Part shown: piece after piece, positions 15,859 through 22,701 of the stretch
How the letters are laid out: every line of letters begins with the position of its first letter
Position numbering within the stretch: position 1 is the stretch's first letter
From: Microbacterium hydrothermale
GTDB taxonomy: Bacteria; Actinomycetota; Actinomycetes; Actinomycetales; Microbacteriaceae
NCBI RefSeq assembly: GCF_004854025.1
Contig: NZ_STGM01000006.1
Span: 62,001-126,000 of the forward strand
Direction of reading: 5' to 3'
Length of the DNA: 64,000 nt
Made by a program: the position numbers and the translations under genes
The notes under the pieces: generated by a model
The model's input: only the letters and a program-made list of their open reading frames with translations
Databases searched by the model: none
Told to the model about the DNA's origin: nothing

Positions 15859-16587
15859 ATGACCCTCTCTCCTCGCGTCGCCGGTCGGCGCGTCAGCGCG
15901 GTCCTCGCCGCCGCCGCCTCCCTTGCGCTCCTCGGAGCCGGAGGGGTGTTCGTCGCCGATGCGGCACGCGCCGCCTTCGTCGACGTCCCGCCCACGGGCG
16001 CACCGGGACGACTCGTGCTCTCCGCCGATCCGTATCCCGCCGAGTTCTTCGAACTCAGCCCCGGAGATCCCGCCTTCTGGCAGATCCAGGCGCGCCTGGA
16101 GGATGCCACGTCCGCCACGCTCGCGCTCGAGTTGCGCAAGAGCGGCCCGTTGGCGGAAGTGCCCCGCGGGCTGGTCATGCGGGTGGACGTCTGCGACGAC
16201 CCCTGGTCGGGTGCACCCGATCAACCCGTCTGCGCCCGGGGGAGCCGCTCCATCACGGTCGCGACGCCGTCCGACGAGTACGCGACGACGTCGCCCTCGT
16301 TCGAACTGCGCCCGCTCACGCCGTCGGCCCCGCAGTATCTGCTGGTGACCCTCTCGGTCGAGGACTCCGCCGCGGCGCGGGAGGACGCCTCCCTGATGGG
16401 CTTGCGCGGACGGATGGGCGTCGGACTCACGGCGATGTCGGTCGACGACGTGCCGGTGCGCCCACCGGGGCGGTTGCCGGCCACCGGTTTCGACCCGATG
16501 GCGCTCGTCGGCGTGGGTGCGCTCGCCGCGGGGCTCCTCGGAATCGGGGCGTCGATGCGGATCGCACGGAACGGGGGACGGCGATGA
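15859..16587 (+). CDS. LPXTG cell-wall-anchored surface protein
   Basis: Secreted protein of 242 aa. It has a signal peptide (about 1-40) and a mature beta-rich domain with two cysteines (C112, C125). A classical sorting signal completes it: LPATG at 206-210, a hydrophobic helix (about 212-235) and a basic tail RIARNGGRR. A sortase should attach it to peptidoglycan; no sortase gene is in this window. CGGAGAA precedes the ATG at 15859. It lies between the signal peptidase and the large secreted protein and overlaps the latter (ATGA), so it may be the wall anchor of a multi-subunit surface structure (inference). No known adhesin or enzyme domain is recognised. Confidence 0.75.
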   Translation: MTLSPRVAGRRVSAVLAAAASLALLGAGGVFVADAARAAFVDVPPTGAPGRLVLSADPYPAEFFELSPGDPAFWQIQARLEDATSATLALELRKSGPLAEVPRGLVMRVDVCDDPWSGAPDQPVCARGSRSITVATPSDEYATTSPSFELRPLTPSAPQYLLVTLSVEDSAAAREDASLMGLRGRMGVGLTAMSVDDVPVRPPGRLPATGFDPMALVGVGALAAGLLGIGASMRIARNGGRR

Positions 16588-18344
16588 AGGCTGTGATTCG
16601 GGCTGCTCTGGCCGCCGCGACGGGAATGCTGCTGGTGGTGCCGTTGGGCATCACGGCGACGACCGCGAACTGGAACGACGCCGAATGGGTCCACGACGAG
16701 GCCCTCGGGACGGGCGTCCTGGATTGCGCGCAGAATCCCGCTCTCGAGAGCCGGTCTCGGGGAACCTTCCTCGCGGGGGAGTTGCTCGGGGTCGACCTGG
16801 ATGCGCTCGCGCAGCTCGATGACATGCGTCTGACGGTGCGGCCGGACGGGGTGGCGGTACCCGATCCGGCGAACGCGCTGAATCTCGGCTCCCCGCCCCC
16901 GACCTCCACTTTCGCCAACCCGCTGAACGTGGGGGCGCTGGGGATCGTGGGGGTCGATCTCACCGGCTTCTCGGTCGGGCTGCCGGGCGCGACCCTCGGA
17001 GCGGCGAACCAATGGACGCAGGGGGCTGCCACCGGGAGCGCCGTGGGGGCGTCCGGCCTGATCAACAATTCCGGGGCCGTCCTGGTGTCGGACACGACAC
17101 CCGACAGCGACCTTCCCCGGCCCGCGACGATCGACATCACCGCTCTTCTGCCGACCGTCGCGGGGCTGAACGCCGCGCGGCTCGAGGTCGGTGCGGTCGC
17201 CGCCCGTTCGCAACTGAACGGGTGCGCCGCCCTGCTCGACCAGGTGTGGGGCGTGCCCGCCGCTCAGCCGATCGCGCAGCGGGCCTACGGCATCGCGGGT
17301 CTCGGTCTCGTCCTCGACGCTCCCGCGGTGGGGGCGTTGACCGGGGCGGTCACGACGACGGTGGGACAGCTCGAGACGGCGGTCGCCGGGCTCGTGGGGC
17401 AGAACGGCCTCATCTCGCAGACGTTGAGCAACACCCTCCGACTCCGTGTCTCCACTCTCGCGAGCACGCAGACGACGGGTACGGTAACCATCACGGGTCT
17501 CGACCTGCGGTCGACGGTCGCCCCGTTCCTCGCCCTGCAACTGCGGGGCGACGGATTCACGATCGACCTGGCGAACGGACGGATCCTCGTCGATCTCGAG
17601 CGGCTGACCGGCCCGCTGAACAACGCGGCCCCCAACACCCAGCTCGTCCTCAACGCCGGTGTCGTGAACGCCATCACGGCCGAAGCGGGCGCGCTCCTGG
17701 ATGCGTGGGCGACGGACGTCACCGCGGCGTTGCGCGCGGCGATCCTGAACGCGCAGATCAGCATCGACCTGAGCGTGCAGGTGGGCGTCAGCCTGACGAC
17801 CAACGCCCCGACCACCAACCTGGCGACCGCTCGACTCACGTTGAACACCACCATTCGCAGCCTCTTCGAAGGGAGCCCGGCGCCGGTGATCGGGGTTTCC
17901 CTCTCCGGGGTGCCCACGACGGGGCTCACCGCGCTCAACGCCGCTCTCGGCCTTCTCGGACTGCCGAACCTGACGACGATCGTCAACACCCTCTCCCTGT
18001 CCGGACCCGTCCTGACGACGTCCTTGACCAGCCTGCTCACCACCGAACTCCTGAACCGCGTCACCACCCTCGGCGCGACGCTGTCCACGCTCTCGGCACC
18101 GGTGGTCACCGTTCTGGCGAATGTGTTGAACGCGCTGCCGTCGGTCGTGTCGGTGATGGTCAACGTGCAGCCGGACGTGTCCGGGGCTCCTCCGGGGTCG
18201 ACGTACACGCTGCCGACAGCCCGCTCGACGGCCGAGTACGCGGTGACCGCGCTCCGGCTCGGGCTCGCCGACTTCGCAACCCCCTCCGACGTCGCCCACG
18301 TCCTCTTCGCCACGGGATCGGCGGGGCCGGTCACCCTTCCCTGA
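16584..18344 (+). CDS. large secreted surface protein (choice-of-anchor G type)
   Basis: Secreted protein of 586 aa, low in lysine and rich in Thr, Leu, Ala and Asn. The signal peptide ends in TTANWNDAEWVHDEA, the same W-x-D-x-E-W junction as the protein at 14530-15216, so the SipW-type peptidase probably processes both. The mature chain has many short beta-prone repeats of the kind LTTxLTxLLT and a long Leu/Thr-rich tail with few charges. It resembles actinobacterial 'choice-of-anchor G' proteins, named for family architecture and not for function. There is no LPXTG, so attachment would depend on the wall-anchored neighbour or on self-assembly (inference). Confidence 0.72.
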   Translation: MKAVIRAALAAATGMLLVVPLGITATTANWNDAEWVHDEALGTGVLDCAQNPALESRSRGTFLAGELLGVDLDALAQLDDMRLTVRPDGVAVPDPANALNLGSPPPTSTFANPLNVGALGIVGVDLTGFSVGLPGATLGAANQWTQGAATGSAVGASGLINNSGAVLVSDTTPDSDLPRPATIDITALLPTVAGLNAARLEVGAVAARSQLNGCAALLDQVWGVPAAQPIAQRAYGIAGLGLVLDAPAVGALTGAVTTTVGQLETAVAGLVGQNGLISQTLSNTLRLRVSTLASTQTTGTVTITGLDLRSTVAPFLALQLRGDGFTIDLANGRILVDLERLTGPLNNAAPNTQLVLNAGVVNAITAEAGALLDAWATDVTAALRAAILNAQISIDLSVQVGVSLTTNAPTTNLATARLTLNTTIRSLFEGSPAPVIGVSLSGVPTTGLTALNAALGLLGLPNLTTIVNTLSLSGPVLTTSLTSLLTTELLNRVTTLGATLSTLSAPVVTVLANVLNALPSVVSVMVNVQPDVSGAPPGSTYTLPTARSTAEYAVTALRLGLADFATPSDVAHVLFATGSAGPVTLP

Positions 18345-18346
18345 CG

Positions 18347-18378
18347 GGCCGCGGCGGCGCCCGGACGTCGCCGCGGCC
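18347..18378 (+). terminator. terminator of the surface-protein cluster
   Basis: A perfect 10-bp GC stem (18347-18356 with 18369-18378) with a 12-nt loop starts 3 bp after the stop codon. A new promoter follows, with TACTCT (18417-18422) as the likely -10 of the amine oxidase gene. Confidence 0.6.
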
Positions 18379-18454
18379 ATCTCCGGGGCGGCCGCCGTCG
18401 ACGACCCCGGGCGGACTACTCTCGTCACACGGTCGTCTACCCGAGGGAGCCGTC

Positions 18455-19783
18455 ATGCAGGAGCAGTTCGACACCGTCGTCGTGGGAGCGGGCATCTCCG
18501 GCCTCGCCGCCGCCCGGCTTCTCGCCCGTCACGGGCATCGAGTGGTCGTGCTCGAGGCCCGTGACCGCGTCGGCGGCCGGGTCTTCACCGACCGCAGCGA
18601 AGGGCACGTCACCGACCGGGGGGCGTCGTGGATCCACGGCATCGACGACAGTCCGGTCGCCGAGGCCGCACGCGCCTTCGGGATGCCGATGGTGGAGTTC
18701 ACCGTCGGGGGCTACCAACCGGACTCGCGTCCCCTGACGTACTTCGACGCCGAGGGTCACCGCCTGGCGCCCGAGGCGGTGCGCCGCTACGCCGACGACA
18801 TCCGCGCGCTCAATGCGGCCCTGGTGGACGTGATCGCCGAGGCCGCGGACGATGCGACCTACGCCGAGGTCGTCGAGCGGGCGCTCGCCGCGCAGGACTG
18901 GGATGCCGAGCGCGCCGAGCGCGTGCGCGAGTACAACGACCGCCGCGCCCAGGAGCAGTACGGCATCGGCATGGCCGGTCTCGGGGCCCACGGTCTCGAC
19001 GACGACACCGTCAACGGCGACGAGGTCGTCTTCCCGCGCGGGTACGACGAGCTCGCGACGCGGTTCGCCGAGGGACTCGACGTGCGACTCGAGCACGTGG
19101 TCTCCCGCGTGCGGTGGGCGGCCGACGGGGCCGAAGTCGAGACGGACCTCGGCACGTTCCACGGCAGGCACGTGGTGGTCACGGTGCCGGTGGGGGTTCT
19201 GCAGGCGGGTGATCTCGAGATCGAGCCCGCCCTCCCCGCGGCGCACGCCCGTGCGCTCGGCCTGCTCCGCATGAACGCCTTCGAGAAGGTCGTGCTCCGC
19301 TTCGCCGAACGGTTCTGGGAGCCCGACGTCTACGGCATCCGTCAGCTCGGCGACGAGGGGCAGTGGTGGCACTCCTGGTACGACCTCGGGCGCCTGCACG
19401 ACGAGCCCGCCCTGCTCACCTTCGCCGCGGGTCCCGCCGCCCTCGCGACGCGCGCGTGGAGCGACGACGAGATCGTGGCGTCCACCCTCGCGCAGCTGCG
19501 GCGGCTGTACGGCGACGCGGTGCCCGAGCCCGAGAGTGCGGTGGTCACCCGGTGGCAGGACGATCCGTTCTCGCACGGCTCGTACGCCTACATGCTCCCG
19601 GGGTCGGTCGGCGCGGATCACGACGACCTCGCCGAGCCGGTCGGCGGGGGAGTGCTGCACGTGGCCGGCGAGGCGACGTGGGGCGACGACCCGGCGACGG
19701 TCCCCGGCGCGATGCTCTCGGGGCATCGCGCGGCGCAGAACGTGCTCGGTCGAGAGGTCGCGGTCGGCGACCTCTGGGCCTGA
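18455..19783 (+). CDS. flavin-containing amine oxidase
   Basis: FAD-dependent amine oxidase of 442 aa, similar in layout to polyamine/monoamine oxidases. The dinucleotide-binding fold is at the N-terminus (VVVGAGISGLAAA, about residues 8-20), followed by EARDRVGGRV. The C-terminal FAD motif is LHVAGEATWGDDPATVPGAMLSG. It would oxidise a primary or secondary amine to an aldehyde with release of H2O2. GAGGGAG precedes the ATG at 18455. There is no signal peptide, so it is cytosolic. It is monocistronic between a terminator and the converging rhodanese gene. Substrate unknown. Confidence 0.85.
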   Translation: MQEQFDTVVVGAGISGLAAARLLARHGHRVVVLEARDRVGGRVFTDRSEGHVTDRGASWIHGIDDSPVAEAARAFGMPMVEFTVGGYQPDSRPLTYFDAEGHRLAPEAVRRYADDIRALNAALVDVIAEAADDATYAEVVERALAAQDWDAERAERVREYNDRRAQEQYGIGMAGLGAHGLDDDTVNGDEVVFPRGYDELATRFAEGLDVRLEHVVSRVRWAADGAEVETDLGTFHGRHVVVTVPVGVLQAGDLEIEPALPAAHARALGLLRMNAFEKVVLRFAERFWEPDVYGIRQLGDEGQWWHSWYDLGRLHDEPALLTFAAGPAALATRAWSDDEIVASTLAQLRRLYGDAVPEPESAVVTRWQDDPFSHGSYAYMLPGSVGADHDDLAEPVGGGVLHVAGEATWGDDPATVPGAMLSGHRAAQNVLGREVAVGDLWA

Positions 19784-19798
19784 CGCGACGGAGAGCGC

Positions 19799-20662
19799 TC
19801 AGCGCGGCGCGGGGCCCGTCGCGACGGGGAGCTCGGGGTGGTTCGACCACTGGCTCCACGATCCCGGGTACAGGCGCGGTTCGAAGCCCGCGAGGGTGAG
19901 GGCGACGGCCTGGTGCGCCGCGGTCACCCCGGATCCGCAGTAGACGCCCACGCTCATCCCGTCGTCGGCGCCCAGCAGGCGGAACCGCGCGCGCAGGTCG
20001 TCGGGGGAGCGGAATCGCCCGTCGGCGCCGACGTTCTCGGTCGTGGGTGCGCTCACGGCTCCCGGCACGTGGCCCGCGCGCGGGTCGATCGGCTCGGTCT
20101 CGCCGCGGTAGCGTTCGCCGGCGCGCGCGTCGAGGAGCAGGCCCTCCGCGGCGACGTCGGCGACGTCGTCGAGCTCGAGCACGGGCAGGGCGCCGTAGGC
20201 GAGGTCGACCGTTCCGGGCGCGGGGGTCGCGGCATCCCCCTCCTCCTGCGCGAAGCCGGCGTCGACCCAGGCGCGATACGCGCCGTCGAGCAGGCGCACG
20301 TCGGTGAGACCGGCGTAGCGCAGGAGCCACCAGGCCCGCGCGCTCGCCATGTTGTTCGCGTCGTCGTAGACCACGACGGTGTCGCCCGCGTCGATCCCCC
20401 AGCGGCGCGCGGTGGCCTGCAGGTGGTCGACGGAGGGGAGCGGATGCCGCCCCTCGCTCGACGAGGCGCCGTGGGCCGCCAGGTCGCGGTCGAGGGCGAC
20501 GTACTGCGCGCCGGGGATGTGGCCCTCGCGGTAGTCCGGTCGCCCGTCGGGGCGGTCGAGCCGCCACCGCACGTCGAGCACGCGCACGGGGCCGCCGTCG
20601 GGGTACGCCCCCGCGGCGAGGGCGGCGTTCAGGTCGGCGGCGGTGGTGAGGAGCGATTCCAT
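19799..20662 (-). CDS. two-domain sulfurtransferase (SseA/rhodanese)
   Basis: Tandem rhodanese protein of 287 aa. The first domain (about 5-140) lacks the catalytic cysteine, having VYDDANNMASARAW at that loop. The second (about 160-285) has C242 in the loop YCGSGVTAAH, the form typical of 3-mercaptopyruvate sulfurtransferases. WSQWSNHPELPV near the C-terminus is the family end motif. It transfers sulfane sulfur from mercaptopyruvate or thiosulfate to a thiol or cyanide acceptor in the cytosol. A -10-like CAGAAT ends six bases before the ATG. Loss of the first-domain cysteine is normal for the family. Confidence 0.88.
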   Translation of the reverse strand: MESLLTTAADLNAALAAGAYPDGGPVRVLDVRWRLDRPDGRPDYREGHIPGAQYVALDRDLAAHGASSSEGRHPLPSVDHLQATARRWGIDAGDTVVVYDDANNMASARAWWLLRYAGLTDVRLLDGAYRAWVDAGFAQEEGDAATPAPGTVDLAYGALPVLELDDVADVAAEGLLLDARAGERYRGETEPIDPRAGHVPGAVSAPTTENVGADGRFRSPDDLRARFRLLGADDGMSVGVYCGSGVTAAHQAVALTLAGFEPRLYPGSWSQWSNHPELPVATGPAPR

Positions 20663-20666
20663 ACGC

Positions 20667-21185
20667 TCATTCTGTCCCCGCGGTCGCCGCGGCGGTCGGT
20701 GCGGGGCCCGTGCGGCCGTCGGCGACGCGCGCGCGAGCCCGGTCGTGGCGGGAGGCGATCGGCACCACCGCGGTGGCCTTCGGCAGGCCCATCGCGGGGG
20801 TTCCCACGTAGATGGTCTCGGCGCGGTCGACCACGTAGGTCTCGTGCCAGATGCCGACGGCCCCCAGGTTCGAGCGCGCCCGGCGGTTGAACCGCGTCCA
20901 CGCGGGGCGGTGCTCCTGCGTGGGGGCCGAGGCGTAGGCGTAGAGCTTGTCGAGCGACGACCAGTACTGCACGAGGTAGGGCCCGCGCGCGCCGAGCAGC
21001 ATCGTGAAGCCGAGCAGGCCGGAGTCGGCGTCGACGCTCAGCTCGCGGAGCATCTTCGGCATGTCGCTCATGAGCGGCATCCACTGGTCGACACGCCACC
21101 AGCGGTTGACGGTCATGCCGATGTGGAAGACGACGAGTTCGTCGTCCCAGCGGTGGGTCATCCGACCCGGATTGATGGGGGCCAT
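20667..21185 (-). CDS. DUF4188 family protein (monooxygenase-like)
   Basis: Protein of 172 aa of the DUF4188 family, which has a dimeric alpha-beta barrel-like fold resembling small heme or antibiotic monooxygenases. The conserved core (residues about 5-140) includes VVFHIGMTVNRWW, GPYLVQYW and HRPAWTRFN; the C-terminal tail is Ala/Arg-rich. GAGGAC lies before the ATG at 21185. It is divergent from a MerR regulator, and the shared region holds two tandem operators, so it is the likely regulated target. The family is often paired with small-molecule stress regulators; the reaction is unknown. Confidence 0.8.
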   Translation of the reverse strand: MAPINPGRMTHRWDDELVVFHIGMTVNRWWRVDQWMPLMSDMPKMLRELSVDADSGLLGFTMLLGARGPYLVQYWSSLDKLYAYASAPTQEHRPAWTRFNRRARSNLGAVGIWHETYVVDRAETIYVGTPAMGLPKATAVVPIASRHDRARARVADGRTGPAPTAAATAGTE

Positions 21186-21200
21186 GGCACGTCCTCACTC

Positions 21201-21238
21201 GATAGTGGCACTATCCAGTGTTGGATAGTTTCGCTATC
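21201..21238. promoter_or_regulatory. tandem operators GATAG-N5-CTATC for the MerR regulator
   Basis: GATAGTGGCACTATC (21201-21215) is a perfect 7-1-7 palindrome. GATAGTTTCGCTATC (21224-21238) repeats the GATAG-N5-CTATC plan with a 23-bp start-to-start distance. The two also form one larger inverted repeat with 20-bp arms (17 of 20 positions pair) around a 6-bp centre. They fill the space between the DUF4188 start and the MerR start. Confidence 0.75.
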
Positions 21239-21253
21239 GAGTCAAGGGGGAAC

Positions 21254-21868
21254 GTGCGGATCTCAGAGCTGGCGGCGCGCAGCAGCGTCCCCGTCGCGAC
21301 CATCAAGTACTACCTACGCGAGAAGCTGCTGCCCGAGGGGGAGCGGTCCTCTCCCACGCAGGCCGCCTACGGCGAAGCCCACGTGCAGCGACTCGGCGTC
21401 ATCCGTGCCCTCGTCGACGCCGGCGTCGGCATCGCGGGCGTCCGCAAGGTCGTCGCGCTGCTCGAGGAGCCGCCCGAGAACCCCTCCGACCTCCTCGGCG
21501 CGGCCAACGCCGCCGTGACGCCGGCGGTCTCGAGCGACCTCGACCTCACGGCGGCGCTCGCCCTCCTGGAGCGCATGGGCGGCTCGGCGGAGCACTGCTT
21601 CCCCGACCAGGTCGCCGCGGTCGCGCAGGCCCTCGCGACCCTCGATCGCGCGGGGTTCACGGTGCCGGACGCCGTCATGGACGCCTACATCGAGCACCTC
21701 GGCGCCCTCGCCGAGGCCGAACTCGCGGCGACCCCCGACTCCTCGATCGAGGATGCCGTGCGGTACGTCGTGCTGGGGACCGCGCTCGTCGAACCCCTCA
21801 TCCTGGCGCTGCGCCGCGTCGGCGAGCAGATCGCCGCGTCGCGACGCTTCGGGGCGGGTTCCGCCTAG
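21254..21868 (+). CDS. MerR family transcriptional regulator
   Basis: Regulator of 204 aa. The MerR winged helix is at the very N-terminus (VRISELAARSSVPVATIKYY, then YGEAHVQRL), followed by a dimerisation helix and a longer C-terminal domain (about 85-204) without metal-binding cysteines, so it is an organic-effector type. The GTG at 21254 is chosen over an upstream ATG at 21218 because AAGGGGGA lies immediately before it and the upstream ATG would lie inside the operators. It should bind the double palindrome at 21201-21238 and control itself and the DUF4188 gene. Its stop overlaps that of the converging DUF4287 gene in a shared CTAG. Confidence 0.85.
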   Translation: MRISELAARSSVPVATIKYYLREKLLPEGERSSPTQAAYGEAHVQRLGVIRALVDAGVGIAGVRKVVALLEEPPENPSDLLGAANAAVTPAVSSDLDLTAALALLERMGGSAEHCFPDQVAAVAQALATLDRAGFTVPDAVMDAYIEHLGALAEAELAATPDSSIEDAVRYVVLGTALVEPLILALRRVGEQIAASRRFGAGSA

Positions 21869-22155
21869 CGGTTCGGGTTCGAGGCGGCGCCGTCGAGCCA
21901 GAGCTCGTCGGTCGCGTCGCCGTGCGGACCGGTGGAGCCCACGTGCGCGTCGCTGATCTTCGGTCCCTTCGTGATCACGTGCACCAGAGCCATGCCGTGA
22001 CCGCGGCCGAGGTCGTGATCGTCCTTCAACCACTGCAGGATCGGGCCGGCCTTCGTGCCGGGCCCGAACCCGCGCTCTTCGGCGAGGGCGAGGAACTGAC
22101 GCGGCGTGAGTCCGGTCTTGGTCTCGATGTTGTCGAGGTACGCCTGAAACGACAT
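21865..22155 (-). CDS. DUF4287 domain protein
   Basis: Protein of 96 aa of the DUF4287 family. The core SFQAYLDNIETKTGLTPRQF, GPGTKAGPILQWLKDDHDLGRGHGMALVHVI is very conserved in bacteria. Function is unknown; the family is often found with, or fused to, DUF5655/DUF1801-type small proteins. The -10-like TAGCCT ends six bases before the ATG, implying a leaderless transcript. It converges on the MerR gene with overlapping stop codons (the bases CTAG serve both strands). Confidence 0.82.
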   Translation of the reverse strand: MSFQAYLDNIETKTGLTPRQFLALAEERGFGPGTKAGPILQWLKDDHDLGRGHGMALVHVITKGPKISDAHVGSTGPHGDATDELWLDGAASNPNR

Positions 22156-22242
22156 GCCAGGAGGCTAGCGCCGCGGAACGACCGCGTCCACGGCGCGATC
22201 GAGGCGTCCGCCTCGCGCCGGACGCCCGGGTACGGTCGAAGC

Positions 22243-22701
22243 ATGGCCGTCACCCTGCATCGGGCGCCCGTCGCCGGCATCCCCCCGCTCGCTCTCTACC
22301 GCATCCTGTGGATGCGCGTGAGCGTGTTCGTCGTGGAACAGCAGGCCGCGTACCCCGAGATCGACGGCCGCGACATCGAGCCGGGCGCGGAGCTGATGTG
22401 GGCGAGCGAGGGCGACGACGTGCTCGCCACCCTGCGGATGCTGCGCGAACCGGCGAACACCCGCATCGGGCGGGTCGCCACCGCCCCGCACGCCCGGGGC
22501 CGCGGCATCGCCGCCGACCTCATGCGCGCCGCCGTCGCCCACCTGGATGCCGAGGCGCCAGGCCTTCCCATCCTGCTCGACGCGCAGGAGCACCTCGCCG
22601 ACTGGTACGGCCGGTTCGGGTTCGTCGTCTCGGGGGAGCCCTTCGCCGAGGACGGGATCCCTCATGTGCCGATGCGGCGCGATATCGCTGGCGTCGCGTG
22701 A
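22243..22701 (+). CDS. GNAT N-acetyltransferase, ElaA family
   Basis: ElaA-like GNAT of 152 aa. YRILWMRVSVFVVEQQAAYPEIDGRDIE is the ElaA hallmark, RIGRVATAPHARGRGIAADLM is the acetyl-CoA-binding loop (Q/RxxGxG/A) and WYGRFGFVVSGEPFAEDGIPHVPM closes the domain. It would transfer acetyl from acetyl-CoA to an amine; the substrate of ElaA proteins is not established. TACGGT ends exactly six bases before the ATG, so the mRNA is probably leaderless. The stop overlaps the GTG of the lipoprotein gene. Confidence 0.87.
   Translation: MAVTLHRAPVAGIPPLALYRILWMRVSVFVVEQQAAYPEIDGRDIEPGAELMWASEGDDVLATLRMLREPANTRIGRVATAPHARGRGIAADLMRAAVAHLDAEAPGLPILLDAQEHLADWYGRFGFVVSGEPFAEDGIPHVPMRRDIAGVA

Noticed and set aside
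19799-20662. Inactive sulfurtransferase
   Set aside because: Only the first domain lacks cysteine, which is normal; the second has C242 in an intact loop.
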